Shown: piece by piece, positions 42,461-50,618 of the stretch
How the letters are laid out: the number at the start of each line of letters is the position of its first letter
Position numbering within the stretch: the stretch's first letter is position 1
From: Sphingobacteriaceae bacterium GW460-11-11-14-LB5
GTDB taxonomy: Bacteria; Bacteroidota; Bacteroidia; Sphingobacteriales; Sphingobacteriaceae
NCBI GenBank assembly: GCA_002151545.1
Contig: CP021237.1
Location: forward strand, 5,828,001-5,892,000
Length of the DNA stretch: 64,000 nt
Reading direction: 5' to 3'
The notes under the pieces: generated by a model
What the model saw: only the letters and a program-made list of their open reading frames with translations
Databases searched by the model: none
What the model was told of the DNA's origin: nothing
Program-made: the position numbers and the translations under genes

Positions 42461-44332
42461 TTACTTCAATACTGAAACCGTAATAAATGAGCTGTTGTGT
42501 ACATCATGATAAATTTTGTGTGTAGCTTTCTGGAAATCCTGCGCTTCTGCCTGATAGATGTCCATAAATTTCTGCGGATTACGATCGGCTAAGGGGAACC
42601 ACGAGTTTTGAATCTGAATCATAATTTTATGCCCTTTTTTGAAGGTATGTGCTACATCTGGCAGCGGATAATTGACTTTGGTAATGGCGCCAGGAACAAA
42701 AGGCTCTGGTTTTTCAAAACTGTTGCGGTATTTTCCACGCATAATTTCTCCACGTACCAGCATTTCGTAACCACCCATAATCAGGTTTTTAGGATTAGGT
42801 TCTGGATTTGGTGCATCTTCAGGATAAACATCAATCAATTTAACTACATAATCGGCATCTGTTCCGGTAGTCGAAACCACTAAGTTGGCCAGAACAGGGC
42901 CGGTTAAAGTAATATCTTCAGTTAAAGCATCTGTTTGGTAAGTTTTTACATCCGGACGGCGGGCCGCAAAACGCTGATCGTCGATCATGTACTCGCGGGT
43001 ACGTTTGGCCTGGATACCATCCTGGTAAGGTACCGGATTATTCGGATCGCTTACATATTCATCCCAGCTATCGGTTCTGCCCACTTTTTCGAAACTGAGT
43101 TTTCCATTGGGTTGTAAGTAAAGGTTTCTGGTTTCGGTATCTTTTGGTGGCCAGGTATTAAATTTTTTCCATTCGTTGCTTCCCGTTACAAAAATATTGG
43201 CTTCTGCAGCATTAAAATCTCCCTCGCCTTTTAAATAATGTTTAAAGAAAGGCAGTTCGTATTGTTGCTGGTAATCGATACTGGTGGTTTTGCCGAAAGG
43301 GATGTCGCCGAAATAAGAACCATCACTACGTACCCAGCCGCCATGGAACCAGGGACCTGCAACCAGGATATTGTTGGCACCAGGATTCTGTTTCTCAATC
43401 GCTTTGTAGGTGTCAAAAGTTCCATAGGCATCTTCCGCATCGAAAAATCCCCCCACCACCATCACAGCAGGTTTTACATTGGTTAAATGTGGCGTAATTA
43501 AACGTGCTTTCCAGAAGGTATCTAAATTTGGATGTTTAAATAAATCATTCCAGAATTTAATACTGTCGGCAAAATACCGGTCTTTTAAGTTCTTAACCGA
43601 TCCGGCTTCTAGATAAAAACGATAATTGTCCTGAATGGGGAACTGAAAACCTTTAGGCCCTTTATCTGGGGTAATCGGTTTAGGCCTCGGCACACCAAAG
43701 CTGCCCATAAAACTAAAAGCATCCATGAGGAACAAGGTACCACGGTGGTGAAAATCATCACCCATAAACCAATCGGTAACTGGCGCCTGAGGCGAAACGG
43801 CTTTTAAAGCGGGATGTGCATTTGGTAATGAAGTGGTAGAATAAAAACCAGGGTACGAAATGCCATAAATACCGGCATTGCCATTGTTACCTTTTACGTT
43901 TTTAAGCAGCCAATCGATGGTATCGTAAGTATCGGTGCTTTCATCGATAGCGGTTTTACTTTTTTTGCCAACAACCTGCGGACGGATATCGGCAAAAGTG
44001 CCCTCACTCATCCAACGGCCCCTAACATCCTGATATACAAAAATAAATCCCTCACGCATCATCGCCGGAAAATTACCCAGGCTCAGCTTATATTTATCTT
44101 CACCATATGGTGCAACGGTATAGGGGGTGCGGTTAATTAAAAAAGGATATTTTTTGGTTTGATTTTTGGGTATATAAATGGATGTGAAGAGTTTAACCCC
44201 ATCGCGCATGGGAATCTGGCGTTCTATTTTGGTGTAGTTTTCTCTAACATATGCCGAATCGGTTTGCCGGGCCATTAATTCATTAGAAATAAACAGACAT
44301 AATAACAGACTGAAAATTCTTGTAAGGTTCAT
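42461..44332 (-). CDS. CocE/NonD-family S15-type hydrolase
   Basis: The 623-residue protein has a signal peptide (about 1-21). The alpha/beta-hydrolase domain shows IPMRDGVKLFTSIYIP, VYQDVRGRWMSEG and the nucleophile elbow IYGISYPGF (Ser159). The catalytic Asp is around AEDAYGTFD. A C-terminal jelly-roll domain has TGPVLANLVVSTTGTDADYVVKLIDVYPE, as in cocaine esterase and X-Pro dipeptidyl-peptidase. It would act on esters or acyl-peptides outside the cytoplasm. Confidence 0.92.
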   Translation of the reverse strand: MNLTRIFSLLLCLFISNELMARQTDSAYVRENYTKIERQIPMRDGVKLFTSIYIPKNQTKKYPFLINRTPYTVAPYGEDKYKLSLGNFPAMMREGFIFVYQDVRGRWMSEGTFADIRPQVVGKKSKTAIDESTDTYDTIDWLLKNVKGNNGNAGIYGISYPGFYSTTSLPNAHPALKAVSPQAPVTDWFMGDDFHHRGTLFLMDAFSFMGSFGVPRPKPITPDKGPKGFQFPIQDNYRFYLEAGSVKNLKDRYFADSIKFWNDLFKHPNLDTFWKARLITPHLTNVKPAVMVVGGFFDAEDAYGTFDTYKAIEKQNPGANNILVAGPWFHGGWVRSDGSYFGDIPFGKTTSIDYQQQYELPFFKHYLKGEGDFNAAEANIFVTGSNEWKKFNTWPPKDTETRNLYLQPNGKLSFEKVGRTDSWDEYVSDPNNPVPYQDGIQAKRTREYMIDDQRFAARRPDVKTYQTDALTEDITLTGPVLANLVVSTTGTDADYVVKLIDVYPEDAPNPEPNPKNLIMGGYEMLVRGEIMRGKYRNSFEKPEPFVPGAITKVNYPLPDVAHTFKKGHKIMIQIQNSWFPLADRNPQKFMDIYQAEAQDFQKATHKIYHDVHNSSFITVSVLK

Positions 44333-44573
44333 TTAAGCTAGTTTTTAGGAATAAAATTTAAATATAGGTGATTAAGGATTCATTAGAAAAAATAGCCCGT
44401 AAAAGGTTTGTTAGTTTAAGCCGTAATGATGTAAAATGGACGAGGTGTGATGTACTATGCCACTATAACCTTTCGTTCGTCATTACTTTATCAAAATTTA
44501 GTTAAATAATGTTAAGGCATAATCTTTTAGGAATTTTCATCGTCATATAGATAATCGAAATAAACACAAAATA

Positions 44574-45407
44574 ATGAATAGGTTATTAAATAAAGGATTG
44601 GTTGTTTTCGCTGCAGCAGCGATGATAGCAACTTTGAGTATGGAGACTGTTTCGGCACAGCGGCCAAGTAGGAGTGGAGGTTCTTCGAGCGGTGGCAGAT
44701 CTGGTTCGATAGGCAGCCCATCCAGAGGTGGTGGTGGTATTTCCAGACAACCATCTATGCACGCACCAAGCAGAGGTAGTTATTCGCCAGGCAATGGCGG
44801 CCGTCCGCCCAGACCGAATTACAGCTATAACAGACCAGGTTATCGCCCTGGTTATGTGAGGCCGGGTTATGGTTATCGCCCCGGATACGGTAGACCTTAT
44901 TACAGGCCATATTATAGCTATTATAATTTTTACAGACCGTTTTTAGGCTTCAGGATTGGTGTGTTGCCTTATGGATATTATCCGTTTTATTATGGTGCTA
45001 ACCAGTTTTACTATTCTGGCGGATTGTTCTATCAGCAAAACAACAGTCAATACGAAGTGGTCACACCGCCAGTTGGTGCTGAGGTTCCGAATTTACCATC
45101 AGATGCTAATCTGGTTACCATTAACGGAGTTGATTATTACGAATACAAAGGCGTTTATTATATCCAAAAAGAAAATGCTGATGGTAAAACCGTATATGTG
45201 GTTGCCGGAAAAGATGGTATTTTAAATACAACGGATGGACCGGTTGATACGCATAATATAGGTGATATTATTAATCAGCTGCCAGAAGGATGCAGGGAAG
45301 TAACCATTAAAAACGAAAAATATTTTGTTTCGCCTGATGATGTTTATTATGAGGAAATAGTAGATGGAACCAATATCACTTATCGCGTAATTGGTAAGTT
45401 GTTTTAA
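44574..45407 (+). CDS. DUF6515 secreted protein, Gly/Tyr/Pro-rich
   Basis: The 277-residue product has a signal peptide ending VSAQ. A low-complexity region (about 28-130) of Ser/Gly repeats and RPGY/YRPG/RPYYRPYYSY units follows. The C-terminal half repeats short units of the form DYYEYKGVYYIQKENADGK, YVVAGKDG and TIKNEKYFVSPDDVYY, typical of the DUF6515 family. The role may be in the envelope or surface. No catalytic motif is visible. Confidence 0.8.
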   Translation: MNRLLNKGLVVFAAAAMIATLSMETVSAQRPSRSGGSSSGGRSGSIGSPSRGGGGISRQPSMHAPSRGSYSPGNGGRPPRPNYSYNRPGYRPGYVRPGYGYRPGYGRPYYRPYYSYYNFYRPFLGFRIGVLPYGYYPFYYGANQFYYSGGLFYQQNNSQYEVVTPPVGAEVPNLPSDANLVTINGVDYYEYKGVYYIQKENADGKTVYVVAGKDGILNTTDGPVDTHNIGDIINQLPEGCREVTIKNEKYFVSPDDVYYEEIVDGTNITYRVIGKLF

Positions 45408-45421
45408 TCTTAATTTTATCA

Positions 45422-45445
45422 GTGTCAGATGGTAACATCTGACAC
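45422..45445. terminator. Perfect hairpin GTGTCAGATG/CATCTGACAC
   Basis: A 10-bp perfect stem with a GTAA loop lies 14 bp after the DUF6515 stop. It lacks a U-tract. Its sequence is echoed in nearby hairpins at 45781 and 45922. Confidence 0.55.
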
Positions 45446-45470
45446 CACTTATATATTTTTGATTCCATTT

Positions 45471-45568
45471 GAATTGTAACATTGAGCTTGTCGAAACGCG
45501 TTGTGGGTATTTAAACAGGTCCTTCGTCTACCTGTCCCGATTTATCGGGAGGATTAGGGTGACAATTC
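45471..45568. repeat. TTGTCGAA-type paired repeat, copy 5 (with inserted hairpin)
   Basis: GAATTGTAACATTGAGCTTG at the left is mirrored by GGGTGACAATTC at the right. A CCCGATTTATCGGG hairpin sits near the right arm, and TATTTATGATAC follows, as after copies 3 and 4. Confidence 0.65.
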
Positions 45569-45700
45569 AATATTTATGATACCCCACTTATCATTTTAAT
45601 AGATTCGTTATCCTTAAATTGTTTCAGGATCTATTTTCCTATAATGTAGAGTCGGACATTAGCATCTGGTTGTTATTTATCTGATAATACAGAAAAGCCT

Positions 45701-45941
45701 AGATCTTCTTAATTTCTTAATGGTAGGACTACTGGTTTTTTTATCATTAAGGAGTTAAGATCATCAAGTTTAGCTGTGCAGTTGGATGTTACCATCCGAC
45801 CGTTTTTTTTTTAATATCTATAAGAAAGAGGCTATCTTCTTAATGTGCTCAATTTCTTAATGGTATGACTACTGTTTTTTTTATCATTAAGGAGTTAAGA
45901 TCATTAAGTATTAGCTATGCAGTTGGATTTTACTATCCGAC
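45701..45941. repeat. Duplicated two-hairpin module
   Basis: Two direct copies, 45701-45800 and 45833-45941, each hold a long imperfect hairpin (TCTTAATTTCTTAATGGTA against TATCATTAAGGAGTTAAGA in the first copy). Each then has a short hairpin (GTTGGATG TTAC CATCCGAC at 45781-45800; GTTGGAT TTTACT ATCCGAC at 45922-45941). The first short hairpin is followed by a long T run. The modules fill the 630-bp gap before the phytase-like gene. Confidence 0.7.
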
Positions 45942-46038
45942 ACCACTGGAAAAAGTAGCTTTATTAATGTTCTCCATCTCTTGATGATAGACTTTTTGCA
46001 GCAAAAATTCCATATTTTTACGGCCTAAACATTTCGAT

Positions 46039-47199
46039 TTGAAACCTGTATCGCAGCTCTTCCTTGTTTATTCGGTTCTTGCTATTGTCCTCTCCTCCTG
46101 TGCAGCAACAAAGTATGCAGCAGTTAAACAAAATGAGGCTAGTATTTCCGCTGTAAAGTTTCTGGATGAATATGTTATGCCCTTAAATCCAATTTTTCAG
46201 AATACGGTTGTTGGTGGTTTATCTGGGATTGATTACGATGTAAAGCAGAACCAATATTACATGATCAGTGATGATCCATCGCAGCGGGGTCCCGCAAGAA
46301 TTTATACTGCACAGATTGATCTTAAAGAAAATAAGATCGATACTGTCCGGATAACTGGTGTGACTTATATGCTGCAAGAAAACGGGAAACCATATCCTCA
46401 ATACGGTACTGATAAAAGTGTAAAACCTGATGGAGAATCGGTTCGTTTTAATCCCTTAACCCAGCAATTACTTTGGAGTAGTGAGGGAGAAAGGTTATTT
46501 AAGAATGGCGATACTACGATAGTTCAGCCTGGTTTAACCTTTATTTCTACAGCAGGAAAGTTTCTGGATACCATCCCAATGCCTAAAGGTTTTCATTTTA
46601 CTAAAACGGAAAGTGGTCCACGTAAAAATGCTTTATTTGAAGGTTTAACTTATGCCGATCAGTACAAAACGTTATATGCCAGTTTAGAAGAGCCACTTTA
46701 CCAGGATGGCCCTCAGGCTGCTTTTGAATATGATAAAGCCTTAACGCGGATTTTAAAATTCGATGTAACGACTAAAAAGAATACTGCCCAATATGCTTAT
46801 CAGCTTGACGCAATGCCTGTTAAACCTACGGTTGAAAATGATTGGAATGTAAATGGAATTTCTGAAATATTAGCCATTAATAATCATAGCCTTTTGGTAA
46901 TGGAAAGGGCCTGGGCAAAAGGACATGATGATCATACTTTTATAAAACTTTACCTGGTTGATTTGCGTGGGGCCGAAAATGAAATCGATAACAGTTCTTT
47001 TGTGCAGCATCCGCCGAAGCCATTAACCAAAAAATTGCTTTTCGACTTTGATTCCTTAAACCGGCATATCGATAATTTTGAAGGCGTAACCTTTGGGCCA
47101 CAGTTGCCGAACGGGCACCTTTCATTAATTTTTTGTGTAGATAACAATTTCGGGAAAGCTCAGGTGCAACAATTTTTCTTATTTGAGATCCTTCCATAA
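46039..47199 (+). CDS. Esterase-like activity of phytase family lipoprotein
   Basis: This 386-residue protein has a lipobox in VLSSC (Cys21). The propeller-type pattern is GGLSGIDYDVKQNQYYMISDD, DGESVRFNPLTQQLLWSSEG, FEGLTYADQYKTLYASLEEPL and DNFEGVTFGPQLPNGHLSLIFCVDNNF. This matches PF13449, whose members include sugar-phosphate or phytate phosphatase-like hydrolases. The start is TTG at 46039; the lipoprotein signal begins there. Confidence 0.85.
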   Translation: MKPVSQLFLVYSVLAIVLSSCAATKYAAVKQNEASISAVKFLDEYVMPLNPIFQNTVVGGLSGIDYDVKQNQYYMISDDPSQRGPARIYTAQIDLKENKIDTVRITGVTYMLQENGKPYPQYGTDKSVKPDGESVRFNPLTQQLLWSSEGERLFKNGDTTIVQPGLTFISTAGKFLDTIPMPKGFHFTKTESGPRKNALFEGLTYADQYKTLYASLEEPLYQDGPQAAFEYDKALTRILKFDVTTKKNTAQYAYQLDAMPVKPTVENDWNVNGISEILAINNHSLLVMERAWAKGHDDHTFIKLYLVDLRGAENEIDNSSFVQHPPKPLTKKLLFDFDSLNRHIDNFEGVTFGPQLPNGHLSLIFCVDNNFGKAQVQQFFLFEILP

Positions 47200-47224
47200 G
47201 GATGATTCCTGTTAAAAATTTATA

Positions 47225-47890
47225 ATGAATAAAATAAAAGCAATACTGTTTGATTTAGATGGTACATTAATTGATTCTGAAAAGTTTCATTTCGATTGCT
47301 GGAATAAGTTTTTATGCCCTTACGGGGTGACGCTGGATTTTAAGGATTGGTTAAGCAATTATGCCGGAATCCCCCTGCCTAAGAATGCGAAGACTATCGT
47401 AGACCGATATAAAATAGAAGAAGAGCTGGAAGGTTTTATCGATAGAAGAGAAAAGATAACTTTTGATGGTTTTAGAACAACGGATATACAGTTAATGCCT
47501 TTCGCGTTAGAATTTATCCAGTTTGCTTTTGAAAAAGGGCTCACACTTGCCGTGGTTACGGCTAGTCCTAAAATGGATGTTGAAGCCGTTTTTGAGCGCA
47601 ACGGATTGGCAAAGTATTTCAGTTTATTTATTACCAGAACAGATGTAAGTAAATCTAAACCCGACCCCGAAAGTTACAATCTTTGTGTCGCGCGGTTAGG
47701 TCTTGAAAAAGAGGAATGCCTTGTTTTTGAAGATACAATAAATGGTGTTAAATCTGCTCTGGCTGCGGGTATTGCCTGTTATGCCATTCAAAGCAATGTA
47801 CGGGCGCATCAAAAACTTAAAATAGCCGATGAAATATTCCTCAGCTTTGCGAATGCCAAAGAATTTATGATCCAAAAAGGATTAATTTAG
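47225..47890 (+). CDS. HAD-superfamily phosphatase, beta-phosphoglucomutase-like
   Basis: The 221-residue protein has HAD motif I LFDLDGTLIDSE (Asp10, Asp12), motif II VVTASPK, motif III Lys in SKSKPDPESY and motif IV VFEDTINGVKSALAAG. The cap domain lies between residues 20 and 80. It is a cytoplasmic phosphatase or phosphoglucomutase-like enzyme of unknown substrate. It starts 25 bp after the previous gene, probably in one operon. Confidence 0.9.
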   Translation: MNKIKAILFDLDGTLIDSEKFHFDCWNKFLCPYGVTLDFKDWLSNYAGIPLPKNAKTIVDRYKIEEELEGFIDRREKITFDGFRTTDIQLMPFALEFIQFAFEKGLTLAVVTASPKMDVEAVFERNGLAKYFSLFITRTDVSKSKPDPESYNLCVARLGLEKEECLVFEDTINGVKSALAAGIACYAIQSNVRAHQKLKIADEIFLSFANAKEFMIQKGLI

Positions 47891-48231
47891 TCGCTTCTTA
47901 TCTTAAAATAAACCTGGTTAAACCTCTTTCTAATAAACGCTACCCAAAGCGTTATCGGTTTGTGCATAAGATAAACCTCATAAATATGTCATCTGGTAAA
48001 GGTTAATTATTATGATATAGCTGTTTCCAGCTATGTGCAAAAAGGCTATTTCCAGCTATATACTAACATTTTTATTGACTGTAAATTAGATTTTAAATTT
48101 ATTTACGCTCCTGGCAAGCCAAAACCATAGTCGCTTTGCGTGTAAATTATTTAAGATGTGCATTTTTTGCCGTCAAGGGAGGGCTATTTGCTAATTTTTA
48201 TCATCAATCTATATATAACAATTAAAAAAAA
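47891..48231. other. Intergenic region with short palindromes
   Basis: This 341-bp gap has TAGCTGTTTCCAGCTA (48018-48033, a 6-bp stem) and a second GCTATTTCCAGC (48045-48056). The rest is AT-rich. No gene or strong terminator is seen. Confidence 0.4.
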
Positions 48232-48783
48232 ATGAAAAAACACTTACACCTTACCGCATTATTTATTCTTATAGCGCTAACCGGAATAGCCCAATCTAAA
48301 TCTGGCTCGTTTAATAAAGGCGATAACCTTTTTAACATTGGAGTGGGCATCGGTAGTCCGTTTTTTGGTTCGGGTTATACCTCATCGCTACCTGTTAATC
48401 CATCAATCAGTTATGAAAGGGGGGTAACAGATGCAATTAGTGTAGGTGGCCAGCTATCGTATGCGAGTTCAAAATACGAAGGTTTTAATAATACTTATAG
48501 CTTTAAGGAAAGTGCCATTTATGTTAGTGCAAGGGGCTCATATCATTTTAATCAGTTACTTGACCTGAATCCTAAATTTGACCTTTACGGTGGAGCAAGT
48601 TTAGGTTATGTTACGGTGAGTATCAGTGATAACCAGGGATCTTTCGAAGGTGCTGCGAGCGGGCTTGGGTTTGGCCTTTATGCAGGTAGTAAGTATTACC
48701 TAAAACCAAGTACAGCTATATATGCCGAATTGGGTTACCAAAGCCTTTCGCTTTTAAACATTGGAATCGCTTTTAAATTTTAA
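48232..48783 (+). CDS. Outer-membrane beta-barrel protein
   Basis: The 183-residue product has a signal peptide (MKKHLHLTALFILIALTGIAQ). It then forms an eight-strand-like barrel with NIGVGIGSPFFGSGYT, SYERGVTDAISVGGQLSY, AIYVSARGSYHF and AIYAELGYQSLSLLNIGIAFKF at the end. The terminal Phe is the usual insertion signal. No enzyme motif is present. Confidence 0.8.
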   Translation: MKKHLHLTALFILIALTGIAQSKSGSFNKGDNLFNIGVGIGSPFFGSGYTSSLPVNPSISYERGVTDAISVGGQLSYASSKYEGFNNTYSFKESAIYVSARGSYHFNQLLDLNPKFDLYGGASLGYVTVSISDNQGSFEGAASGLGFGLYAGSKYYLKPSTAIYAELGYQSLSLLNIGIAFKF

Positions 48784-48928
48784 AGCTAGGGGCAGCAGAA
48801 TAAAGCTGGAATTAGAAATTGAGTTTGTTAGTTGAGTTAATATGGTGGCTGGTAGCAATACCAGCCATTTTTTTAGCCAAATACTTCTTGAAAATTAACT
48901 AAATTAGTGGAAAGCAATCGAATCTGTT

Positions 48929-49536
48929 ATGGTAAAAAAAGGATTATGGATTTTATTGGCCACCTTAGCAATGCTGATTGGACTGTATCCGGTAATTTAC
49001 TTTTTGTTCGATAGAAAATTGGATTGCTAAATTCAAAATCAGTTGAGTTGTTAACAGATACTTTTTGGAACATTGGTTTTTATACCCATATCATCCTTGG
49101 AGGAGTCGCTTTATTTATTGGCTGGACACAATTTAGTCCCAAAATGAGAAAATGGAGCATCAAATTACACCGACAGCTAGGTAAAGTTTACGTGATTGCT
49201 GTTCTGCTTAGCGCATTAGCAGGTATTTACATAGGCTTTTTTGCAACAGGTGGGTTAATTTCTTCAGCAGGGTTTATATGTTTAGGGATAATTTGGTTTT
49301 ACACTACCTTAAAAGCTTATTTATACATTAAAAACGGTGAAATTGAACCACATCAAAAAATGATGGTTTATAGTTATGCCGCTTGTTTTGCTGCGGTTAC
49401 TTTGCGGTTATGGCTTCCGCTATTGACCATGATTTATAGCGATTTTGTAAAGGCTTACCTACTTGTGGCCTGGTTATGCTGGATTCCGAATCTGATTGTT
49501 GCTTATATTATAAACCGAAGAACCATTGTTCAATAA
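48929..49536 (+). pseudogene. DUF2306 membrane protein gene split by a frameshift
   Basis: The first frame (ATG 48929 to TAA 49028-49030) codes MVKKGLWILLATLAMLIGLY and PVIYFLFDRKLDC, the normal first helix of a DUF2306 protein. The rest, from about 49024 in another frame, runs GLLNSKSVELLTDTFWNIGF through IINRRTIVQ and contains the remaining helices with HIILGG and KLHRQLGKVYVIAVLLSALAG. Joined, they give a protein of about 202 residues, the family's usual length. One base appears to be missing near the A4 run at 49016-49019, either by mutation or a sequencing error. Confidence 0.75.
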
Positions 49537-49563
49537 AAAAACCGATTTTTGAAATAAAAAAAT

Positions 49564-49920
49564 ATGCTAACAGCCATTAACCCCAAATTGCCCATGCGTG
49601 ATAAAAAAATCACGAGAGATTTTTATGTCAATAAATTAGGCTTTAAAGATCTGGGGAGCGCCGACTTTAAGGAATATCTGATGGTACAAAAAGACCATGT
49701 TGAGATTCACTTTTTTTTATTCGAAACGCTTGATCCGAAAGAAAACTACGGGCAGGTGTATATCCGTACCAACGATATTGATGGGCTGTACAAATCGATG
49801 CTTGAAAGTAAACAAAGCATTCATCCGAATGGAAGTTTGCAGACAAAGCCATGGGGGCAAAAAGAATTTTCAATGCTCGATCCGGACAGTAATTTACTCA
49901 CTTTTGGGCAAGAGATTTAA
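49564..49920 (+). CDS. VOC-family (glyoxalase/bleomycin-resistance type) protein
   Basis: The 118-residue protein has the paired beta-alpha-beta pattern of the VOC fold: INPKLPMRDKKITRDFYVNKLGFKDLG, VEIHFFLFETLDP, GQVYIRTNDIDGLYKSM and KPWGQKEFSMLDPDSNLLTFGQ. The metal ligands His and Glu are at the usual places in the second and last strands. Such proteins bind small toxic molecules or act on them. The exact ligand is unknown. Confidence 0.88.
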   Translation: MLTAINPKLPMRDKKITRDFYVNKLGFKDLGSADFKEYLMVQKDHVEIHFFLFETLDPKENYGQVYIRTNDIDGLYKSMLESKQSIHPNGSLQTKPWGQKEFSMLDPDSNLLTFGQEI

Positions 49921-49985
49921 GAGGTGTTCATTGGTCAATAGCTGATCGTTTAATAGAGTAGCTACGCCAAACCCCTGGCTCCAAA

Positions 49986-50618
49986 CTAAATTAGCAACTG
50001 TTCGATAGCGATATTGATCAATTCGATAGAATTTTTAACAGCTAATTTCTGCATCATATTACGTCGGTGGGTTTCGACGGTGAGTGGACTTAGAAAAAGC
50101 TCTTCTGCTATGCTGGCGGTTGTTTTTCCCTGTGCAATTAACTGAAGGATCTGTTTTTCGCGCTTGGTGAATTTTGGTCGTCCTTTTAAGTCATTTATTG
50201 AAGGTTTGGCAATAATTTCTATAACTTCTTTGCTAAAGGCCAGTTCTCCGCTAAGTGCAGTTTCAATGCCATTTTTTAGCTCTTCTACCGAAGCATTTTT
50301 TAAAATATACCCACTTGCACCGTTTTGCAGCATCTGCATGATGATGCTTCTTTCGGTATGGTTGCTAATGGCAATAACCACTGTTTTCGGCGACAACTTT
50401 TTAACCTGCGCACACAGTTCAATACCATTAACATCGGGCAACATAATATCGAGTAATACAATATCTGCTTCGTGGTTATTCAAAAAGGAAATTAATGCGC
50501 TGCCCGACTGAAAACTGCCTGCTACATGCATGTTTTCGAGGTTGTTGATCAAAGAAACGATTCCTTGTATAACAATCGGATGGTCGTCAACAACAGCCAG
50601 TTTAATTATACTACTCAT
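49986..50618 (-). CDS. Response regulator, NarL/FixJ type
   Basis: The 210-residue protein has a receiver domain with DD at 11-12 and the phospho-acceptor Asp57 in IVLLDIMLP. The C-terminal LuxR-type HTH has FTKREKQILQLIAQGKTTASIAEELFLSPLTVETHRRNMMQKL. It overlaps the histidine kinase gene by 8 bp, so the two form one system. Targets are unknown. Confidence 0.95.
   Translation of the reverse strand: MSSIIKLAVVDDHPIVIQGIVSLINNLENMHVAGSFQSGSALISFLNNHEADIVLLDIMLPDVNGIELCAQVKKLSPKTVVIAISNHTERSIIMQMLQNGASGYILKNASVEELKNGIETALSGELAFSKEVIEIIAKPSINDLKGRPKFTKREKQILQLIAQGKTTASIAEELFLSPLTVETHRRNMMQKLAVKNSIELINIAIEQLLI

Noticed and set aside
49016..49030. Programmed -1 frameshifting in the DUF2306 gene
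   Set aside because: No canonical slippery heptamer or downstream pseudoknot was found, so a mutation or base-call error is more likely.
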